DNA of 64,000 nucleotides from CAZRQL01 sp964602415. Lineage in GTDB: Bacteria; Bacteroidota; Bacteroidia; Cytophagales; Flammeovirgaceae. Numbering within the stretch: the stretch's first letter is position 1; every line of letters starts with the position of its first letter. The stretch lies in NCBI GenBank assembly GCA_964602415.1, contig CAZRQL010000008.1, positions 46,119-110,118 of the forward strand, given 5' to 3'. The notes beneath the pieces were generated by a model. That model saw nothing but the letters and a program-made list of their open reading frames with translations. It was not told the DNA's origin and searched no databases. Shown here in pieces: positions 60,547 to 64,000 of this stretch. Position numbers and translations under genes: made by a program.

Positions 60547-62883
60547 TTAGAATCCAACAAACAGTTCGGTTTGGTCTTTGCTCAAATAAGTTTGTTCAAA
60601 AACTGAACTGTTGTGTTTGTTGATATAGGTAAAGCCAAAAGAACCATCTCTATCTCCCGACACCCAATGAATTTGCTTAGGGTATGTTGTTACCAAAGCC
60701 GGTGAATAGGATACCACCTGAATCTCTTGTGGGGGCAGTGAAGCATGGTTGTCATTGACCGAAATATGGGGGGCTATCACCAAAGAAACAATTGACATGA
60801 GCTTGATTAAGATATTCATCGAAGGCCCTGAGGTATCTTTGAAGGGATCGCCCACGGTGTCGCCTGTAACCGATGCTTTGTGTGGTTCTGACTTTTTGTA
60901 ATAGATTTCACCGTTTATTTCGACTCCTTTTTCAAATGATTTTTTTGCATTATCCCATGCTCCGCCGGCATTGGACTGAAAAAGAGCCATCAACACGCCC
61001 GAAACCGTAACGCCTGCCAGTAGTCCTCCCAGTATTTCCGCTGAAGAAGTACTTGCAAACATGCCTTTGAGTCCAAATCCCACAATAAGGGGCACGAGTA
61101 AGGCTATCAAACCCGGGGCTATCATCTCGCGGATGGAGGCATTGGTGGATATGGCAACGCATTTTTCGTATTCGGGACGGGCTTTGTACTCCATGATGCC
61201 TTTGATCTCGCGAAACTGACGACGCACTTCCGTAACCATTGCCATAGCGGCACGACCCACCGCCGCAATAGCCAGCGCAGAAAAGATAAAAGGTATCATT
61301 CCACCCACAAAAAGCCCTGCCAAAACGGGGGCTTTGTAGATGTCAATGCTGTCTATGCCCGCTATTCCCACAAAAGCCGCAAAAAGAGCCAGCGAAGTCA
61401 AAGCCGCCGAAGCGATGGCAAAACCTTTGCCTATAGCGGCGGTCGTGTTGCCTACCGCGTCGAGGTTGTCGGTGCGCTCACGGACTTCCTTAGGCAAGCC
61501 CGACATTTCGGCTATACCGCCCGCGTTGTCGGCTATCGGCCCGAAAGCATCAATGGCCAACTGCATGGCGGTAGTGGCCATCATGCCCGCCGCAGCTATT
61601 GAGACCCCGTAAAGCCCTGCCGCCGAGTAAGAGGCCACAATCCCAACGGCCAAGACCAATATAGGCAGAACCGTCGATTCCATGCCTACTGCCAATCCCC
61701 CAATGATGTTGGTGGCGTGTCCGGTAGCAGAGCGTTGGATGATGGAGCGCACAGGACGACGACCCATAGCGGTGTAGTATTCCGTAATAATAGACATCAA
61801 CGTACCCACCACCAAGCCAATGGCCACCGAAACCACCACTCCCACGTTGGTAAACTCAAATCCGCGCAATATCATCGTAGGGGGCAAAATCCATAAAATC
61901 AAGCCCGCAGAAGCAATGGCAGTCAGTACGATAGAAGTCCAGTTGCCCAAGTTCAGTGCGTTCAGCACACTGGAATTTTCGTTTTTCACCCTGACCAACA
62001 AAACGCCTACCATCGAGAAAACAATTCCCAAACCGGCTATCAGCATCGGAAGCACGACAGGCGCAATGCCGCCCATATTGTCGGGGGAGATAATCTCACG
62101 TCCCAACACCATTGTAGCCAACACAGTAGCCACATAAGAACCAAAAAGGTCTGCACCCATGCCGGCTACATCACCCACATTGTCGCCTACGTTGTCGGCG
62201 ATGGTGGCGGGGTTGCGGGGGTCGTCTTCGGGGATGCCAGCCTCTACTTTGCCCACCAAATCCGCACCTACATCGGCAGCCTTGGTATAGATACCGCCCC
62301 CTACCCTTGCAAAAAGAGCAATTGACTCAGCACCAAGCGAAAATCCGGCCAGCACTTCAAGAGCTTTTTCCATTTCGAGGCCGTTTACACTGCCTCCCGT
62401 CTGTACAACGAAAAAATAATACAGCACCAAAAAAAGAGACCCCAATCCTAAAACAGCCAAACCGGCAACGCCCATGCCCATCACGGCTCCGCCCCTAAAC
62501 GAGACTTTGAGTGCCTGAGCCAAACTGGATTTAGCAGCCTGAGCCGTGCGGACATTGGCTTTGGTGGCTATTTTCATACCAATATAGCCCGCCAAGGCCG
62601 AAAAAACTGCACCCATCAAAAAAGAAAGCGCGATGACAGGACTTGAATTTTTGACCAAAGTCCCTGAATAGCCTAATAAAACAGCCGTAAAAACAGCGAA
62701 AATGCCAAGTACGCGCCACTCAGCTCTCAAAAATGCCATAGCTCCTTGGGCTATGTAGCCCGCTATTTCCCTCATCTTGTCGTCTCCGTCCTCTTGGCGG
62801 GAGACCCAGCCGAAATTGACAAATGTGTAAGCCAGTGCAAGCAGTCCAAATAAAGGGATGGTGTAGATTAAATAACTTTCCAT
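60547..62883 (-). CDS. hppA: Membrane pyrophosphatase (ion-translocating)
   Basis: Couples pyrophosphate hydrolysis to Na+ and/or H+ pumping across the inner membrane. The 778-residue protein carries the substrate motif DVGADLVGKVEAGIPEDDPRN, DNVGDNVGDVAGMGADLF, and GNTTAAIGKGF. The Ala after GNTT (where K+-independent enzymes have Lys) indicates the K+-dependent type, common among Na+ pumps. After the usual end of the family (IKLMSIVSLVIAPHI) there is an unusual extension of about 70 residues with no hydrophobic segment (ending QTELFVGF). Confidence 0.93.
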   Translation of the reverse strand: MESYLIYTIPLFGLLALAYTFVNFGWVSRQEDGDDKMREIAGYIAQGAMAFLRAEWRVLGIFAVFTAVLLGYSGTLVKNSSPVIALSFLMGAVFSALAGYIGMKIATKANVRTAQAAKSSLAQALKVSFRGGAVMGMGVAGLAVLGLGSLFLVLYYFFVVQTGGSVNGLEMEKALEVLAGFSLGAESIALFARVGGGIYTKAADVGADLVGKVEAGIPEDDPRNPATIADNVGDNVGDVAGMGADLFGSYVATVLATMVLGREIISPDNMGGIAPVVLPMLIAGLGIVFSMVGVLLVRVKNENSSVLNALNLGNWTSIVLTAIASAGLILWILPPTMILRGFEFTNVGVVVSVAIGLVVGTLMSIITEYYTAMGRRPVRSIIQRSATGHATNIIGGLAVGMESTVLPILVLAVGIVASYSAAGLYGVSIAAAGMMATTAMQLAIDAFGPIADNAGGIAEMSGLPKEVRERTDNLDAVGNTTAAIGKGFAIASAALTSLALFAAFVGIAGIDSIDIYKAPVLAGLFVGGMIPFIFSALAIAAVGRAAMAMVTEVRRQFREIKGIMEYKARPEYEKCVAISTNASIREMIAPGLIALLVPLIVGFGLKGMFASTSSAEILGGLLAGVTVSGVLMALFQSNAGGAWDNAKKSFEKGVEINGEIYYKKSEPHKASVTGDTVGDPFKDTSGPSMNILIKLMSIVSLVIAPHISVNDNHASLPPQEIQVVSYSPALVTTYPKQIHWVSGDRDGSFGFTYINKHNSSVFEQTYLSKDQTELFVGF

Positions 62884-62908
62884 TGTTTGTTAGGATATTG
62901 TTTTGGGG

Positions 62909-62916
62909 CAAATATA
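62909..62916 (-). promoter_or_regulatory. -7 box TATATTTG for hppA
   Basis: A perfect TAnnTTTG match on the minus strand, 25 bases before the hppA ATG. Confidence 0.5.
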
Positions 62917-63062
62917 AAGGCTGTGTTAAATTTTAAAACTTTTTCACCAAAAAAGCACGCACAATACACGAGTCAGTTCGACAAGTACAATCAAACACTT
63001 TCTACAAAAAACCATTGTTATCATATTAGGCCACAGACTCAAAAAAACAAATCTAAAATTTG

Positions 63063-63070
63063 TAACTTTG
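63063..63070 (+). promoter_or_regulatory. -7 box TAACTTTG for the Rpn-type gene
   Basis: A perfect TAnnTTTG match 27 bases before the ATG at 63098. It overlaps an in-frame upstream codon at 63068, which is therefore not the start. Confidence 0.5.
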
Positions 63071-63097
63071 TCTGGAAACTCCAAAAACCACTACCCT

Positions 63098-63940
63098 ATG
63101 CCAAAATACATCAACCCATATACCGATTTTGGTTTTAAAAAACTCTTTGGTGAGGAAGGCAACAAAGACCTGCTCATTGATTTTTTGAACCAACTACTGC
63201 CCCCGCACCACCAAATCGCCGACCTAAACTTCCGCAATTTGGAAGGATTGGCTGATTTGTCGGCGGAGCGAAAAGCCATTTTCGATATTCACTGCAAGGC
63301 CATTTCAGGCGAAAGGTTCATCGTAGAGATGCAAAAAGCAAAGGTAAAATACTTCAAAGAGCGCAGTTTGTTTTATGTTACCTTCCCCATCCGAGACCAA
63401 GCCCAGCAAGGAGAATGGAATTTCAGCTTAGAACCCATTTATTTTGTGGCTATTTTGGATTTTGAATACGACGAGGCAGAGGAAAGGCGCAAATTCAGGC
63501 GCGACGTAGCCCTCAAAGACCAAGACGGAGACCTGTTTTTTGACAAACTGCATTTCAAGTTCCTGCAAATGCCCCTGTTCAACAAAAAGGAACATGAACT
63601 GGAAACCAAATTCGACAAATGGTGCTATTTTCTGAAAAACTTAGAAAACTTCGACCACATCCCAAGCATTTTGAACGAGCCTATCTTTCAAAAAGCCTTC
63701 AACACCGCCTCATTAGCAAGTTTGAGTGCCGAACAAAGGGCTGTGTACGAAGAAAACCTCATCCAGTACTGGGGTATGAAAAGTGCCATTGAGACCGCGG
63801 TAGAGGAGGCGGTAGGAGAAAGGGAAATTGAAATTGCAAAACGTATGATTTTGGCAGGCTCTGATGACAAATTTATAAACCAAATGACAGATTTGTCGGT
63901 TGAATACATTGAAAAGTTGCGTGCTGAATTAAAGAAATAA
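63098..63940 (+). CDS. Rpn-family PD-(D/E)XK nuclease/transposase-like protein
   Basis: A 280-residue protein. Opening MPKYINPYTDFGFKKLFGEE is the family hallmark (DFGFKKLFG), followed by LIDFLNQLL, the catalytic segment AIFDIHCKAISGERFIVEMQ with Asp and the E-x-Q variant of the nuclease motif, then YFKERSLFYVTFPIRDQAQQG. Ends with a charged helical tail (IAKRMILAGSDDKFINQMTDL). Relatives (RpnA-E in E. coli) are recombination-promoting DNases; most are of unknown biological role. The next gene starts with the same 55 bases. Confidence 0.88.
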   Translation: MPKYINPYTDFGFKKLFGEEGNKDLLIDFLNQLLPPHHQIADLNFRNLEGLADLSAERKAIFDIHCKAISGERFIVEMQKAKVKYFKERSLFYVTFPIRDQAQQGEWNFSLEPIYFVAILDFEYDEAEERRKFRRDVALKDQDGDLFFDKLHFKFLQMPLFNKKEHELETKFDKWCYFLKNLENFDHIPSILNEPIFQKAFNTASLASLSAEQRAVYEENLIQYWGMKSAIETAVEEAVGEREIEIAKRMILAGSDDKFINQMTDLSVEYIEKLRAELKK

Positions 63941-63945
63941 ACCTG

Positions 63946-64000
63946 ATGCCAAAATACATCAACCCATATACCGATTTTGGTTTTAAAAAACTCTTTGGTG
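63946..64000 (+). CDS. Second Rpn-family gene, 5' part (cut by window end)
   Basis: ATG at 63946, 5 bases after the first copy's stop. All 55 visible bases (encoding MPKYINPYTDFGFKKLFG) are identical to 63098-63152. This shows a recent tandem duplication or gene conversion at the 5' end; whether it continues cannot be seen. Confidence 0.8.
   Translation, partial: MPKYINPYTDFGFKKLFG

Noticed and set aside
1..64000. tRNA or rRNA genes
   Set aside because: I looked in the longer gaps (8.3-9.3, 10.3-10.9, 15.2, 39.7, 50.8-51.6 and 56.2 kb) and saw no cloverleaf or rRNA-like sequence; a covariance search could still find something small.

Overview
The window is chromosomal DNA from a member of the Bacteroidota, probably a Cytophagales-like free-living bacterium. 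Supporting signs are four TonB-dependent receptors (three with an N-terminal carboxypeptidase-like domain), a type IX secretion component (PorQ) with a large secreted protein carrying a T9SS-type C-terminus, DUF4249 and PKD/beta-helix lipoproteins, and about twenty TAnnTTTG boxes (the Bacteroidota -7 promoter element) just upstream of start codons. Purine-rich ribosome-binding sites are not prominent. No rRNA, tRNA, CRISPR array or phage module was seen.

Layout. 1-8.3 kb: the 3' end of a WD40-caspase gene, isocitrate dehydrogenase, a TPR lipoprotein, a thiolase and a 1100-residue T9SS-type secreted protein. 8.3-12.3 kb: an accessory island. Two related ~400-bp miniature IS-like elements each stand directly before a defence/toxin-type gene (a DUF1016 nuclease, then a DUF4172-Fic protein), and each gene is followed by a related ~100-bp segment. 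12.3-24.5 kb: housekeeping genes (DUF58, groEL/groES, queA, cysH, a zinc peptidase, a LOG-family gene, a small-protein/NUDIX/YjbR run, a lytic transglycosylase, guaA). 24.5-33 kb: a PAS histidine kinase, folD, a metal-related HMA-DUF4396 protein beside a TonB receptor, porQ and an ATP-grasp gene. 33-37 kb: heme A/heme O synthesis (ctaA, ctaB), a cytochrome oxidase subunit III, mtnA and a FixH-like gene. 37-51 kb: two TonB receptors, one translationally coupled to a transmembrane TPR-PP2C phosphatase, then dps, a CheA-like kinase, a TPR membrane protein, an efflux-type adaptor and meaB. 51-56 kb: a tandem-repeat region, then a TonB receptor/PKD lipoprotein pair. 56-64 kb: marC, topoisomerase IV subunit B, a flippase, a membrane pyrophosphatase, and a tandem pair of Rpn-type PD-(D/E)XK genes, the second cut by the window edge.

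Most novel structure. (i) The 8.8-12.2 kb island has a repeated plan of miniature element with outward promoter, effector gene, and conserved 3' segment. The DNA just inside the element is inversely complementary to the DNA at the gene's 3' end. (ii) A second ~135-bp palindrome-ended repeat family occurs at 8.5 kb, 30.9 kb and, expanded, at 50.8-51.5 kb. Two of these copies start within a few bases of a stop codon. (iii) The Fic gene has three TGCGGT half-sites over its start region and a C-terminal winged helix, which suggests autoregulation.
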